DNA of 64,000 nt from an uncultured Selenomonas sp. (GTDB lineage: Bacteria; Bacillota; Negativicutes; Selenomonadales; Selenomonadaceae), in assembly GCA_900552565.1 (NCBI GenBank), contig USAK01000002.1:30860-94859 (forward strand), in the 5' to 3' direction. The translations under genes were made by a program, and so were the position numbers. The notes below the pieces were generated by a model that did no database searches, was not told where the DNA came from, and saw only the letters and a program-made list of their open reading frames with translations. Of this stretch, positions 1 to 9,264 are shown piece after piece. How positions within the stretch are numbered: the stretch's first letter is position 1; every line of letters starts with the position of its first letter.

Positions 1-1011
1 CCAGGCAAGGCAAAGGATGAAGATGGCCGGTGTCATAGCTTTGAAGCCCCAGCCAAAGCTGTCGCAGAACGCATTGAACGAGATGATGCGGCGCGGCAGA
101 TACAGAAGGCCCGTGAACACAAACGCGATGAACGAGCCGAGTACGAGGGATTTCGCCGAATCGCAGTTGGCAAAAGCTTCGGCAACCGTCTTGCCCTCGT
201 GGATGCCGCCCGTGTAGAGCATGCCGTAAACGCAGGCTACAATGAGCACGATGAGCGGCAGGATGAGGTCGAGGATTTTGCCATGGCCGAGTTCCATCTC
301 AGCCGATTTTTCTTCAGCATCCTGATATTCCTTCGGAATGACGAATTTCTTGTTGTTCTCGACAATGCTTCTGCCCATGGCGGCAAAATCGCGGCCCGTC
401 CAGATGATGAACAGCATGAAGAGAATCGTCAGCCAGGCATAGAGATTAAACGGAATCGTCTGCAGGAACAGGCTGAAGCCATCAATCGTGCTGTCCTCCG
501 GCAGCGAGGAACCGACGGCAGCGGCCCAGCTCGAGACCGGTGCGATGATGCAGACCGGTGCGGCCGTCGCATCGATGATGTAGGCGAGCTTCGTGCGCGC
601 GACCTTGAGCTTATCCGTGACCGGACGCATGACCGTGCCGACCGTCAGGCAGTTGAAATAATCATCGATGAAAATGACAATGCCGAGAAGGGCCGTCAGC
701 AAAAGCGCACTTCTCTGCCCCTTGATGGTCTTTGACGCCCACTCGCCGTAAGCGCGCGTCGCCCCCGAGCGGCTGATGGCCGCCACGAGGATGCCTAAGA
801 TAACGAGGAAAACAAGGATGTTGACGTTACTGCCGACCTTATCGGCCATGACCGCAAACATCGTGAGAATAGATTCGAGGATATTGCCCCCCGTGAACAA
901 CAGGGCACCAGAAAAAATGCCGATGATCAGGGACATGTATACCTCTTTTGTCCAGAGTGCCAGTACAATCGTAATGACCGGAGGCAGCACGGACCAGGCT
1001 GATTCTGCCAT
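1..1011 (-). CDS. Na+/H+ antiporter NhaC family, C-terminus cut by window edge
   Basis: The reading frame stays open from an ATG at 1011 to the window edge, giving 337 codons without a stop. The protein is very hydrophobic, with about eight membrane segments in the visible part. It carries the polar intramembrane stretch FIDDYFNCLTVG around residue 115, which is typical of the NhaC/MleN family of Na+/H+ or malate-lactate antiporters. A purine-rich GTAGGTAGGA precedes the ATG. The family exchanges Na+ (sometimes with organic acids) for protons across the inner membrane; the substrate cannot be settled from sequence. The gene lies downstream of rsmA in the same orientation but has its own promoter candidate. 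Confidence 0.8.
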   Translation of the reverse strand, partial: MAESAWSVLPPVITIVLALWTKEVYMSLIIGIFSGALLFTGGNILESILTMFAVMADKVGSNVNILVFLVILGILVAAISRSGATRAYGEWASKTIKGQRSALLLTALLGIVIFIDDYFNCLTVGTVMRPVTDKLKVARTKLAYIIDATAAPVCIIAPVSSWAAAVGSSLPEDSTIDGFSLFLQTIPFNLYAWLTILFMLFIIWTGRDFAAMGRSIVENNKKFVIPKEYQDAEEKSAEMELGHGKILDLILPLIVLIVACVYGMLYTGGIHEGKTVAEAFANCDSAKSLVLGSFIAFVFTGLLYLPRRIISFNAFCDSFGWGFKAMTPAIFILCLAW

Positions 1012-1053
1012 TATCCTACCTACTTTCTTGATAAATTTTTTCGATACAGACCT

Positions 1054-1082
1054 ATTCTATAACATAATCGTTATAGTAGCAA
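1054..1082 (-). promoter_or_regulatory. candidate promoter with a dyad, upstream of the NhaC-family gene
   Basis: Read on the minus strand, TTGCTA and TAGAAT are separated by 17 bp and lie 43 bp before the antiporter ATG. A perfect 7-bp dyad (CTATAAC, 6-nt spacer, GTTATAG; 1057-1076) fills the promoter core and could be an operator. The promoter match is moderate and the operator role is inference. Confidence 0.45.
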
Positions 1083-1087
1083 ATATT

Positions 1088-1966
1088 TTATGCATTTTTC
1101 TGCGCGACAAAGGCATCGGCAAGGCGGCCAAATTCTTCAAGCGTCAGCGTCTCGCCGCGGCGCGTCGGGTCGATGCCAGATTTTTCCAGGGCATCGCGCA
1201 CCGCTTCTTTCGGGAAGCCGCCGCCCTTGAGTGCGTTCATGAGAGTCTTACGGCGCTGGCCGAAAGCGGCTTTAACCACGCGGAAGAAGAGCTTCTCATC
1301 GCTGACCTTCACGGCCGGCTCCCTGCGCACGCGGCACGAAACGACCACGCTCATGACTTCCGGGGCCGGGATAAACGAACGCGGCGGCACGTCAAGCACG
1401 ATTTCCGGCTCCGTATAATACTGTACGGCAACCGACAGAGCGCCGTAAATGCGCGAACCCGGCTTTGCCGTCATGCGTTCCGCGACTTCCTTCTGCACCA
1501 TCGTGACCATCCGCGTAATCGGCAGATGGCGTTCGAGAAGCGTCATGAGAATTGGCGTCGTGATGTAATACGGCAGGTTGGCCGCGACCTTGAACGGACC
1601 TTCTCCCATGATTTCGGGGATATTGACCTTGAGGATATCGCCCGGCACAATGCGCACATTGTCATAGGCCTTGAGCGTTTCTTTAAGGACGGCCGGCAGT
1701 TTTTTATCGAGCTCGACAGCCGTGACATCGGCACCGGCTTCGGCGAGTCCCTGCGTCAGTGTGCCGATACCCGGACCGATTTCCAGCACGCGGTCACCCG
1801 GCTGAATCTCCGCGGCATCAACGATACCTTGTACAATACGCGCATCGATAAGGAAATTCTGGCCGAGCTTCTTGCTCATGCGCAGACCAAAGGCCTTGAG
1901 GATATGCGTGGTCACTTCGCGGCTGGCAATCTTGGGCTGCAGCAGCTTTTCGTCTTCTGCGTTCAT
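1088..1966 (-). CDS. rsmA: 16S rRNA (adenine1518-N6/adenine1519-N6)-dimethyltransferase RsmA (KsgA)
   Basis: This 292-aa protein has the usual length and motifs of RsmA/KsgA, which dimethylates two adjacent adenines in helix 45 of 16S rRNA late in small-subunit assembly. Visible motifs are the start KKLGQNFLID (about residues 32-41), the SAM-binding loop VLEIGPGIGTLTQGLAE (about 60-76) and the catalytic NLPYYITTPIL (about 130). Its ATG overlaps the rnmV stop codon by 4 nt, so the two are translationally coupled. This rnmV-rsmA order is standard in Firmicutes. Confidence 0.97.
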   Translation of the reverse strand: MNAEDEKLLQPKIASREVTTHILKAFGLRMSKKLGQNFLIDARIVQGIVDAAEIQPGDRVLEIGPGIGTLTQGLAEAGADVTAVELDKKLPAVLKETLKAYDNVRIVPGDILKVNIPEIMGEGPFKVAANLPYYITTPILMTLLERHLPITRMVTMVQKEVAERMTAKPGSRIYGALSVAVQYYTEPEIVLDVPPRSFIPAPEVMSVVVSCRVRREPAVKVSDEKLFFRVVKAAFGQRRKTLMNALKGGGFPKEAVRDALEKSGIDPTRRGETLTLEEFGRLADAFVAQKNA

Positions 1967-2532
1967 TTCGTCTCCCCCTTTGTCTTCTCTTCGTCTTCGT
2001 GCTCCATTTCTCCGACAGCGCGGTCAAATTCTTCACGCGTCACGCCGTAATGATTGAGGCGTGTCAAAAATGTCTTAGCGTTGGCAAAACCAAGGCCGAG
2101 TTTTTCACCGAGACGGGCACGGCGCGCCGAAGCTTCGGGAGCTCCGGAAAGTCCGTGCAGGATGAGGTCAGCCCCCGAGAAAATCTTCTTTGGCTCCCAG
2201 TCGAGCGTGCGGACCTTCGCAAGGGCCTTGCGGATGGCTTCAGGCTTAGCCTGTTCGATGCCGATATCGTCGTTGGCCGTTGCTTCTTCTACCGGCACAA
2301 AGGCGTGTTTGGCCTCAGGAAAACGGCGAGAGAGGTACTTGCGGATGCGTTCGCCGGCAGAATCCGGGTCCGTCATGATGATGATGCCACGCTTCTTATA
2401 GGCCTGTTCAATATTCTTGAGGGCCTGCGGCTTGAGGTTGAACCCCTCCGTGATGATGCAGTCGGCCTCGACCGCTTTGTCGATGGCGACGACATCCATC
2501 TTGCCCTCGACCACCAAAACTTCTTTAATCAT
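1963..2532 (-). CDS. rnmV: ribonuclease M5 (5S rRNA maturation)
   Basis: This 189-aa protein matches RNase M5, the Firmicute enzyme that trims both ends of 5S rRNA precursor. The N-terminal Toprim domain is visible as EVLVVEGKMDVVAI with its catalytic Glu, followed by MTDPDSAGERIRKYL, the DxD-type metal site. An AAGGAA ribosome-binding site precedes the ATG. It follows tmk after a 48-bp gap and overlaps rsmA by 4 nt. Confidence 0.95.
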   Translation of the reverse strand: MIKEVLVVEGKMDVVAIDKAVEADCIITEGFNLKPQALKNIEQAYKKRGIIIMTDPDSAGERIRKYLSRRFPEAKHAFVPVEEATANDDIGIEQAKPEAIRKALAKVRTLDWEPKKIFSGADLILHGLSGAPEASARRARLGEKLGLGFANAKTFLTRLNHYGVTREEFDRAVGEMEHEDEEKTKGETK

Positions 2533-2580
2533 AAAATTCCTTTCTATCTATATCTTATATGCTGGTTTTATTTTTATGCT

Positions 2581-3267
2581 TCAGGCTTGCGCGGAAAGCA
2601 GCGGCCTGACCGCACGGTAGACATCCTCGTGAATGGCCTCGATGCTGCGCGGCTCGCCGTTTTCGCTGCAGGCCACACGCGTCCAGCCGTATTTTTTCGT
2701 CAAATCCTCATAAGCCGCATGGCAGCGGTGCAGATAATCCGTATCGCGTTCGTGGATATCCTTTTTCGTCAGCGTTTCTGCAGCCCTTGCGGCAATCAGC
2801 CTGTCGGCGACCTCCGGTGCCATATCGAGGAAGACGACTTTATCCGGCACGGGCAGGCCGAGCTTGCAGAATTCAAAATCCCAGAGCCAGTCAAGAAACG
2901 TCTCCCGTTCCTTCGCATCCGTAATTTTAACAGCCTGATGCACCATATTCGATGTCGTGTAGCGGTCCGCCAGGATGATATCGCCGGCCTCATAATATTT
3001 TTTCCACTTCATGCGGAATGAGGCGTAGCGGTCGACGGCAAAGAACGTCGAAGCCGCATAGGCGTTGACATCCTCGGCATGACCGCCGAAGTCGCCGCGC
3101 AGGTACATACGCACCAGCATCGAAGAATCCGACGCATAATCGGGAAATTCAATGCGGTGTACGCGCTGGCCGTCACGCACAAGGTGTTCATAAAGGGCCT
3201 TGGTCTGCGTGGCCTTGCCCGAGCCATCACCGGCCTCGATGATGATGAGTTTTCCTTTTTTCGTCAT
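2581..3267 (-). CDS. tmk: thymidylate kinase
   Basis: This 228-aa P-loop kinase converts dTMP to dTDP for DNA synthesis. The Walker A segment near the N-terminus reads EAGDGSGKAT, and the DRY motif (ADRYTTSNMVHQ, about residues 100-110) binds the substrate. The C-terminal half is longer than in B. subtilis Tmk. The P-loop ends KAT, not KST/KTT, but the phosphate-binding Lys is kept. The gene lies 14 bp after the decarboxylase gene, an arrangement also known from Bacillus (yaaO-tmk). Confidence 0.88.
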   Translation of the reverse strand: MTKKGKLIIIEAGDGSGKATQTKALYEHLVRDGQRVHRIEFPDYASDSSMLVRMYLRGDFGGHAEDVNAYAASTFFAVDRYASFRMKWKKYYEAGDIILADRYTTSNMVHQAVKITDAKERETFLDWLWDFEFCKLGLPVPDKVVFLDMAPEVADRLIAARAAETLTKKDIHERDTDYLHRCHAAYEDLTKKYGWTRVACSENGEPRSIEAIHEDVYRAVRPLLSAQA

Positions 3268-3281
3268 GATACACTCCTATC

Positions 3282-4760
3282 TCAGCGCTGACGGACAACC
3301 TGCAGTTTCTGCAGCGAAGCATCGCGCGGGCCAACAACCTTGAGGCCGAGCTCCTGCATGGCCTTGATGTACTGCAGACTTTCCCTGTCGATGATATCCC
3401 CCGGACAAAGAATGGGGATGCCCGGCGGATAGAACATGAGCTGTTCCGCCGCGATGTGTCCTTCTGCTTCTGCAAAGGCCGCATCTTCCTTGGGTGCAAA
3501 GAACGCCTCTCTTGGCGTCATCCCCTGCGTTGGCACAGCCGGCAGCTGCCAGTCGTCCATTTTTTCCTGCGGCAGTGCCGGGCGGCGGTGTTCCTGTGCG
3601 AGCCCCTGCAGGGCCTTCAGGAGATACGCCGTCTGTTTTTCCGTATCCGCATACGAAATGATGAACAGCAGATTGCGCGCATCAGAGAGCTCGCACTGAA
3701 TTTTATACGTATGGCGCAGAATGTACTCGGCTTCCACACCGGTCAGGCCGATGCCCGTGACCTGTACCGTGACTTTTGTCGTATCAAGCCCCGACGCACC
3801 ATTATGGTTCATGTATTCAGGGCCAAAGGACCAGAGGCCGTCGATTTCATTGATGTCACGGCGCAGCTTTTCTGCCAGCCGGACAGCCCTTGCCACCGTT
3901 TCCCTGCCATTTTCGGCCATCTGCAGCCGTGCGATATCGATGGAGGCCAGCAGCAGCTGATTCGGGCTTGTCGACTGCAGGAGACTCGCAGCCTCGCGCA
4001 CGCGCTCGAGATTGATGCGGCCTTCACGCACGAGCAGCATTGATGTCTGCGTCATGGCCCCGAGAATCTTATGCGTGCTCTGCGCGGCCATATCCGCACC
4101 GCAGTCAAGAGCCTGCGGCGGCAGCTCCTCCGAGAAACGCAGATGCGGACCGTGGGCTTCATCGACGAGCAGCAGCAGGCCATGGTCATGGACAAAATCA
4201 GCAATTTTCCTGAGGTCAAACGTCACGCCGTAATACGTCGGATAGACAAGAGCCAGCGCCTTCGCCTCCGGATGTTCTTTTACAGCACGCTCGACTGCCG
4301 TCAGTGTCATCCCCATCGCAATGCCGAGCTTTTCATCGATTTCCGGCTGCAGAAATATCGGCCTGGCACCGGCGAGAATGATGCCGCCAATCATTGCGCG
4401 GTGGGCATTGCGCGGTACGAGGACCGTATCGCCGGGATTCAGGGCCCCCATGAGCATCGTATGAATCGCCCCGGTCGTGCCATTAATCATGAAGAACGCA
4501 TCGTCGGCACCGTAAAGCTCTGCCGCGAGCTGCTGTGCTTCTTTGATGCACATAGTCGGCTCGTGCAGGTCATCGAGCTCCTCCATCAGGGAGACTTCCT
4601 CGCGCAGCCCTTCTGCCGTGATTAAATCCCGAAGCAGCGGATGTGCCCCGAGTCCCTGTTTATGCCCCGGCGTATGAAATGCCATGGCCCCGTCGGCCGC
4701 ATAGGCTTTCATCGCTTCTGCTATAGGCGCTCTCAGGTATTTCGCCTTCTCTTTTTCCAC
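3282..4760 (-). CDS. PLP-dependent Orn/Lys/Arg decarboxylase family (SpeA/YaaO-like)
   Basis: This 492-aa fold-type I PLP enzyme belongs to the ornithine/lysine/arginine decarboxylase family. The PLP Lys is K231 in STHKILGAM, and the cofactor-contacting Asp is D200 in DEAH. The start AFHTPGHKQG (about residue 27) is a family hallmark. It lacks the N-terminal response-regulator wing of enterobacterial enzymes, so it is the short Gram-positive form. In B. subtilis the related SpeA makes agmatine for polyamine synthesis; the amino-acid substrate here is not provable. The start is GTG at 4760, preceded by AAGGGAACGG. The gene opens the tmk-rnmV-rsmA operon. Confidence 0.88.
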   Translation of the reverse strand: MEKEKAKYLRAPIAEAMKAYAADGAMAFHTPGHKQGLGAHPLLRDLITAEGLREEVSLMEELDDLHEPTMCIKEAQQLAAELYGADDAFFMINGTTGAIHTMLMGALNPGDTVLVPRNAHRAMIGGIILAGARPIFLQPEIDEKLGIAMGMTLTAVERAVKEHPEAKALALVYPTYYGVTFDLRKIADFVHDHGLLLLVDEAHGPHLRFSEELPPQALDCGADMAAQSTHKILGAMTQTSMLLVREGRINLERVREAASLLQSTSPNQLLLASIDIARLQMAENGRETVARAVRLAEKLRRDINEIDGLWSFGPEYMNHNGASGLDTTKVTVQVTGIGLTGVEAEYILRHTYKIQCELSDARNLLFIISYADTEKQTAYLLKALQGLAQEHRRPALPQEKMDDWQLPAVPTQGMTPREAFFAPKEDAAFAEAEGHIAAEQLMFYPPGIPILCPGDIIDRESLQYIKAMQELGLKVVGPRDASLQKLQVVRQR

Positions 4761-4783
4761 GGTTTCACCGTTCCCTTCCGCAG

Positions 4784-4867
4784 TTTTTCACAGGTTATCC
4801 ACTGTCCCTGTTGAAAATGTGCATAAAAATGTGGATAACTCCGCTAAAAAACGTCAAGTTATCCACA
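4784..4867. promoter_or_regulatory. cluster of five DnaA-box-like sites
   Basis: Within 84 bp there are two perfect DnaA boxes TTATCCACA (4859-4867 on plus, 4830-4838 on minus), one near-perfect TTATCCACT (4795-4803, plus), and two that fit the relaxed consensus TTWTNCACA: TTATGCACA (4818-4826, minus) and TTTTTCACA (4784-4792, plus). They fill the leader of the decarboxylase-tmk-rnmV-rsmA operon; the nearest is 24 bp from the GTG start. A role in DnaA-dependent control or DnaA titration is inference. No dnaA, dnaN or extended AT-rich unwinding region is adjacent. Confidence 0.75.
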
Positions 4868-4876
4868 TGCTGCATT

Positions 4877-5065
4877 TTATCGTTTTTGCTGACGGCGTAC
4901 GAAGAGGATGGCCAGCAAAAGTACCGCGCAGCCCACGACGATAGCAATATCATGCTTCGTGAACAGCGTCTCCGAACCGCCCTGCTCTACTTTTACACAG
5001 ATGGCAATGCCCACAAGCACCGCGACGAGTAATTTCGAGAGCTTTGATAGAAGCTGCTTGTTCAT
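4877..5065 (-). CDS. small two-helix membrane protein of unknown function
   Basis: This 62-aa protein has two predicted membrane helices (about residues 10-24 and 38-56) with a short polar loop, and ends in basic RRQQKR. Its ATG overlaps the stop codon of the YgbA-family gene by 4 nt, so it is probably translated with it. I do not recognise a family. The start and coupling support a real gene; the function is unknown. Confidence 0.6.
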   Translation of the reverse strand: MNKQLLSKLSKLLVAVLVGIAICVKVEQGGSETLFTKHDIAIVVGCAVLLLAILFVRRQQKR

Positions 5066-5517
5066 TTCTTGCCCTTGCGCTCCTTCGCGCGTTCCTTCGC
5101 AGCCTTTTCCTTCGCCTTGACCTTATCGTCAATCTTTTTCTGCTGCTGATACTTCGCGTAGTCAACACCCATGCTCGCGAGCTTGTGCTTGACGCTCATC
5201 ATCGGATGGCGCAGAAACATACGCTTGCCCGTCGAGTTCATAATCTTGAGGAACTCCTGCGTCTGTCTTGCACCAAAGCACGGACGCTCACAGCGGTCGC
5301 AGATGGGCTTCGTGATGCCGTAGGGGCAGCGGTCTATCTTCGTCATGACCGTAGCTAAAAGGGCCGTGCACTTCGGGCAGAGCTTGCCGTCCGACGTGCC
5401 ATGATGGCTGTTGCAGTACATGCCGAACGTCTTGCGGATATTGGCTTTTTCCTTCGGAATATTATTTTTGATCTCTACCGGTTTCTTCTTCGGCAGGAAA
5501 CGTGAGAAAACGCTCAT
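5062..5517 (-). CDS. YgbA family (nitrous oxide-stimulated promoter) cysteine-rich protein
   Basis: This 151-aa protein matches the YgbA_NO family. It has the ordered Cys/His pattern MYCNSHHG, LCPKCTALL, CPYG, CDRCERPCF, followed by GKRMFLRHPMMSVKHKL. The paired cysteines suggest metal or Fe-S binding. In enterobacteria the homologue is induced by nitric oxide; whether that holds here is unknown. The tail is an Ala/Lys-rich helix. I chose ATG at 5517, not GTG at 5526, because AAGGG lies 8 nt upstream of the ATG. Confidence 0.85.
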   Translation of the reverse strand: MSVFSRFLPKKKPVEIKNNIPKEKANIRKTFGMYCNSHHGTSDGKLCPKCTALLATVMTKIDRCPYGITKPICDRCERPCFGARQTQEFLKIMNSTGKRMFLRHPMMSVKHKLASMGVDYAKYQQQKKIDDKVKAKEKAAKERAKERKGKK

Positions 5518-5620
5518 GTCAATCACCCTTCATTGTGGTTTATAAGATAAATACTCTTCTATTTTAAGGTCAATGGCGCAGAAAAGCAAGCTGACTTTCT
5601 TTTTGTCTCTTATTTGCTTC

Positions 5621-6385
5621 TTATTTAAAGAGCTCGAAGAGCTGCTTGCCGATGAGCACAGTCGTCATGATGATGAAGAGCGGACGCACATAGCCAGCCC
5701 CTTTGGAAAGTGCCATGCGTGCGCCGCACCAGGCACCGACAATCATCGCGAGGCCCATGGGGATGGCATGGGAAAAGTCGACAATGCCAAAATAACTGAA
5801 GAGAATTGCCGCTGCGATATTGCTCGCAAAATTCAGGGCACGTGCATTGGCCGCAGCACCGAGGAAGTCAAAACCGACCATCAGGAACGCAAACAGCAGA
5901 AACGAACCCGTGCCCGGACCAAAGAAGCCATCGTAAAAACCGAACGTAAAAGCCACGAGAGCCGAGAGCAGCAAAAGGCGCATGCTCATACCCTGATATG
6001 TCGACTCTTTGCCCCAGTCCTTCTTCAGGACGCTGTAGATGAGCACGAGAATCAGCATGACGACGACGAGCGGACGCAGGAATTCCGACGGAATCTGCCG
6101 CACGGCCAGCACGCCGACCGCTGAGCCGATGAGGGAAATCGGGAAAAGGCGGCGAATCAGCCAGCCATCGACCTTGCCGGAGCGCACGAACGTCACGAAA
6201 CTCGTGAAAGCCCCCATAACGGCCGCGACTTTATTCGTGCCAAGCACCGTAAGCGGCGGCAGGCCCGTCCACATCAGCGCCGGAATCGAGATAAGACCGC
6301 CGCCGCCGACCACCGAATCGATGAACGCCGCCATAAAGCCAAAGAACACGAGAAAAGTCAGTGTATTGATGTCCAATAATTCCAT
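5621..6385 (-). CDS. TSUP family transporter (TauE/SafE, sulfite/organosulfonate exporter-like)
   Basis: This 254-aa, eight-helix membrane protein has the TauE/SafE repeat signature: AAFIDSVVGGGGLISIPAL near the N-terminus, and FYDGFFGPGTGSFLLF in the second half. TSUP proteins move sulfite, sulfonates, sulfoacetate or similar anions across the inner membrane. The substrate is not indicated by the neighbours. An AAAGGACG ribosome-binding site precedes the ATG. It is a single gene between the YgbA pair and the ATP synthase operon. Confidence 0.88.
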   Translation of the reverse strand: MELLDINTLTFLVFFGFMAAFIDSVVGGGGLISIPALMWTGLPPLTVLGTNKVAAVMGAFTSFVTFVRSGKVDGWLIRRLFPISLIGSAVGVLAVRQIPSEFLRPLVVVMLILVLIYSVLKKDWGKESTYQGMSMRLLLLSALVAFTFGFYDGFFGPGTGSFLLFAFLMVGFDFLGAAANARALNFASNIAAAILFSYFGIVDFSHAIPMGLAMIVGAWCGARMALSKGAGYVRPLFIIMTTVLIGKQLFELFK

Positions 6386-6464
6386 GAAAAACGTCCTTTC
6401 TTTGCGTCAGATATTTTTCATTATATCATAATACCGCAAAGCAGGCGAAATCATAACCCACAAA

Positions 6465-6494
6465 AGAAAAAACCCTGCAGATAAACTGCAAGGC
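6465..6494 (-). terminator. intrinsic terminator of the ATP synthase operon
   Basis: On the minus strand, stem CCTTGCAG, loop TTTAT and stem CTGCAGGG (one G-U pair) are followed by six Ts. It starts 17 nt after the atpC stop codon. Confidence 0.85.
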
Positions 6495-6510
6495 TTCTTC
6501 TATATGAGTC

Positions 6511-6951
6511 TTATTCGTCGTAACTTGTACCTGTTGCGCGCAAACGTGCAATCGAGCGGCGCAGAGCAAACTCTGCACGTTCAATATCGATATTCTCGCT
6601 TTCAGGCGTTCCCTGATGGAAAGCGGCGATACGGGCTTTAGCACGGGCCATTGCTTCCTTAGCACGGTTGATATCAATATCAATTGGCTTTTCAGCAGCA
6701 GTCGCAAGTACCGTAATTTTTTCCGGCGTGACTTCCATGAAGCCACCCGCCACTGCGATGAGCTGTTCATCACGGTCAGCACCGGCGCCAAGACGAACAC
6801 GCATGGCATGCGGCACAAGGCCCGTAACCAGCGGCGCATGATGCGGTAAAATACCAAGCTCGCCGCCCGTTGAACGGACAATCAGCATGCTGATGTCATT
6901 CGTGTAGACCATTTTATCTGGAGAGACAATCTCTAGCTTGATAGTCGCCAT
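6511..6951 (-). CDS. atpC: ATP synthase F1 epsilon subunit
   Basis: This 146-aa protein is the F1 epsilon subunit, part of the central stalk and an inhibitor of ATP hydrolysis. The N-terminal beta-sandwich starts LEIVSPDKMVYTNDISMLIVR and includes GELGILPHHAPLVTGL. The C-terminal helical hairpin is also present. It starts 3 nt after the atpD stop and is the last gene of the operon. Confidence 0.97.
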   Translation of the reverse strand: MATIKLEIVSPDKMVYTNDISMLIVRSTGGELGILPHHAPLVTGLVPHAMRVRLGAGADRDEQLIAVAGGFMEVTPEKITVLATAAEKPIDIDINRAKEAMARAKARIAAFHQGTPESENIDIERAEFALRRSIARLRATGTSYDE

Positions 6952-6954
6952 CGA

Positions 6955-8379
<1,425 letters not shown>

Positions 8380-8390
8380 TTACGATGCCT

Positions 8391-9245
8391 TTACTTGAGC
8401 GCTTCGGCACCGCCCACGATCTCAGTGATCTCGCGGGTAATACCTGCCTGACGTACCTTATTGTAATGGATATCGAGCTTGTTGATGAGGTCCTCTGCGT
8501 TGTCCGTAGCATTGCTCATCGCATTCATGCGGGAACTCAGCTCGCTGGCAGCCGACTGCAACAAGGCTGCATAGATTGTCGTGAAGATGAACTGCGGGAG
8601 CAGAAAGCCAAGGACAGTTGCTGCATCCGGTTCATAGATGTACTCGGCATGCGGTTTATGATCCTGTTCCTCTGGTGCCTTGAATGGCAGCAGCTTCCCT
8701 GCCCGGGGTTCACAGCTGATTGCCGAAATGAATTTCGTATAGACCATCTGCACTTCGGAAATCTCGCCTGTCTTAAAACGTTCGATGATATCCAGTGCAA
8801 TACTGCGGGCTTTCTCGACACTTGGACGCTCGCTGACGCCAACATAGCTCTTCACTACATCATAGCCACGATTTTTCAAATGACCAGCACCCTTGCGGCC
8901 GACAACTACAAACTGCGTATTGGCTTTATCCTCTGCAAGGCTCTCTGCCAATTTGCAGGCATTGCTCGTATAGGCACCAGCCAGCCCCTTATCTGCTGTC
9001 ATCAGCAGGACAAGACGTTTGCCCTCAGGATGCGAATCGAGCAGCGGATGAGAAAATTCTCTGCCGGCATTGGCTGCGACCTGCGTTACGACTTCAGCAA
9101 CCTTCTCTGCATAAGGCCGGTTTGCAATTGCAGCTTCTTTGGCATGACGCAGACGGCTCGTAGCGACCATGTTCATGGCACTCGTAATCTGCTTGGTACT
9201 CTTTACGCTCTTGATGCGATGGCGAATATCCTGTAAACTAGCCAA
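8391..9245 (-). CDS. atpG: ATP synthase F1 gamma subunit
   Basis: This 284-aa gamma subunit forms the rotating shaft. It shows the conserved N-terminal helix IRHRIKSVKSTKQITSAM and the C-terminal helix ending in YNKVRQAGITREITEIVGGAEAL. The GLAGAYTSNACK segment (about 97-108) is also typical. It lies 19 bp after atpA. Confidence 0.97.
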   Translation of the reverse strand: MASLQDIRHRIKSVKSTKQITSAMNMVATSRLRHAKEAAIANRPYAEKVAEVVTQVAANAGREFSHPLLDSHPEGKRLVLLMTADKGLAGAYTSNACKLAESLAEDKANTQFVVVGRKGAGHLKNRGYDVVKSYVGVSERPSVEKARSIALDIIERFKTGEISEVQMVYTKFISAISCEPRAGKLLPFKAPEEQDHKPHAEYIYEPDAATVLGFLLPQFIFTTIYAALLQSAASELSSRMNAMSNATDNAEDLINKLDIHYNKVRQAGITREITEIVGGAEALK

Positions 9246-9264
9246 AAAGAATCACCTCGCTGCC

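Noticed and set aside
4784-4867. Chromosomal replication origin
   Set aside because: The DnaA-box cluster is real, but no dnaA or dnaN and no extended AT-rich unwinding region lie nearby, so I call it only a DnaA-box cluster.
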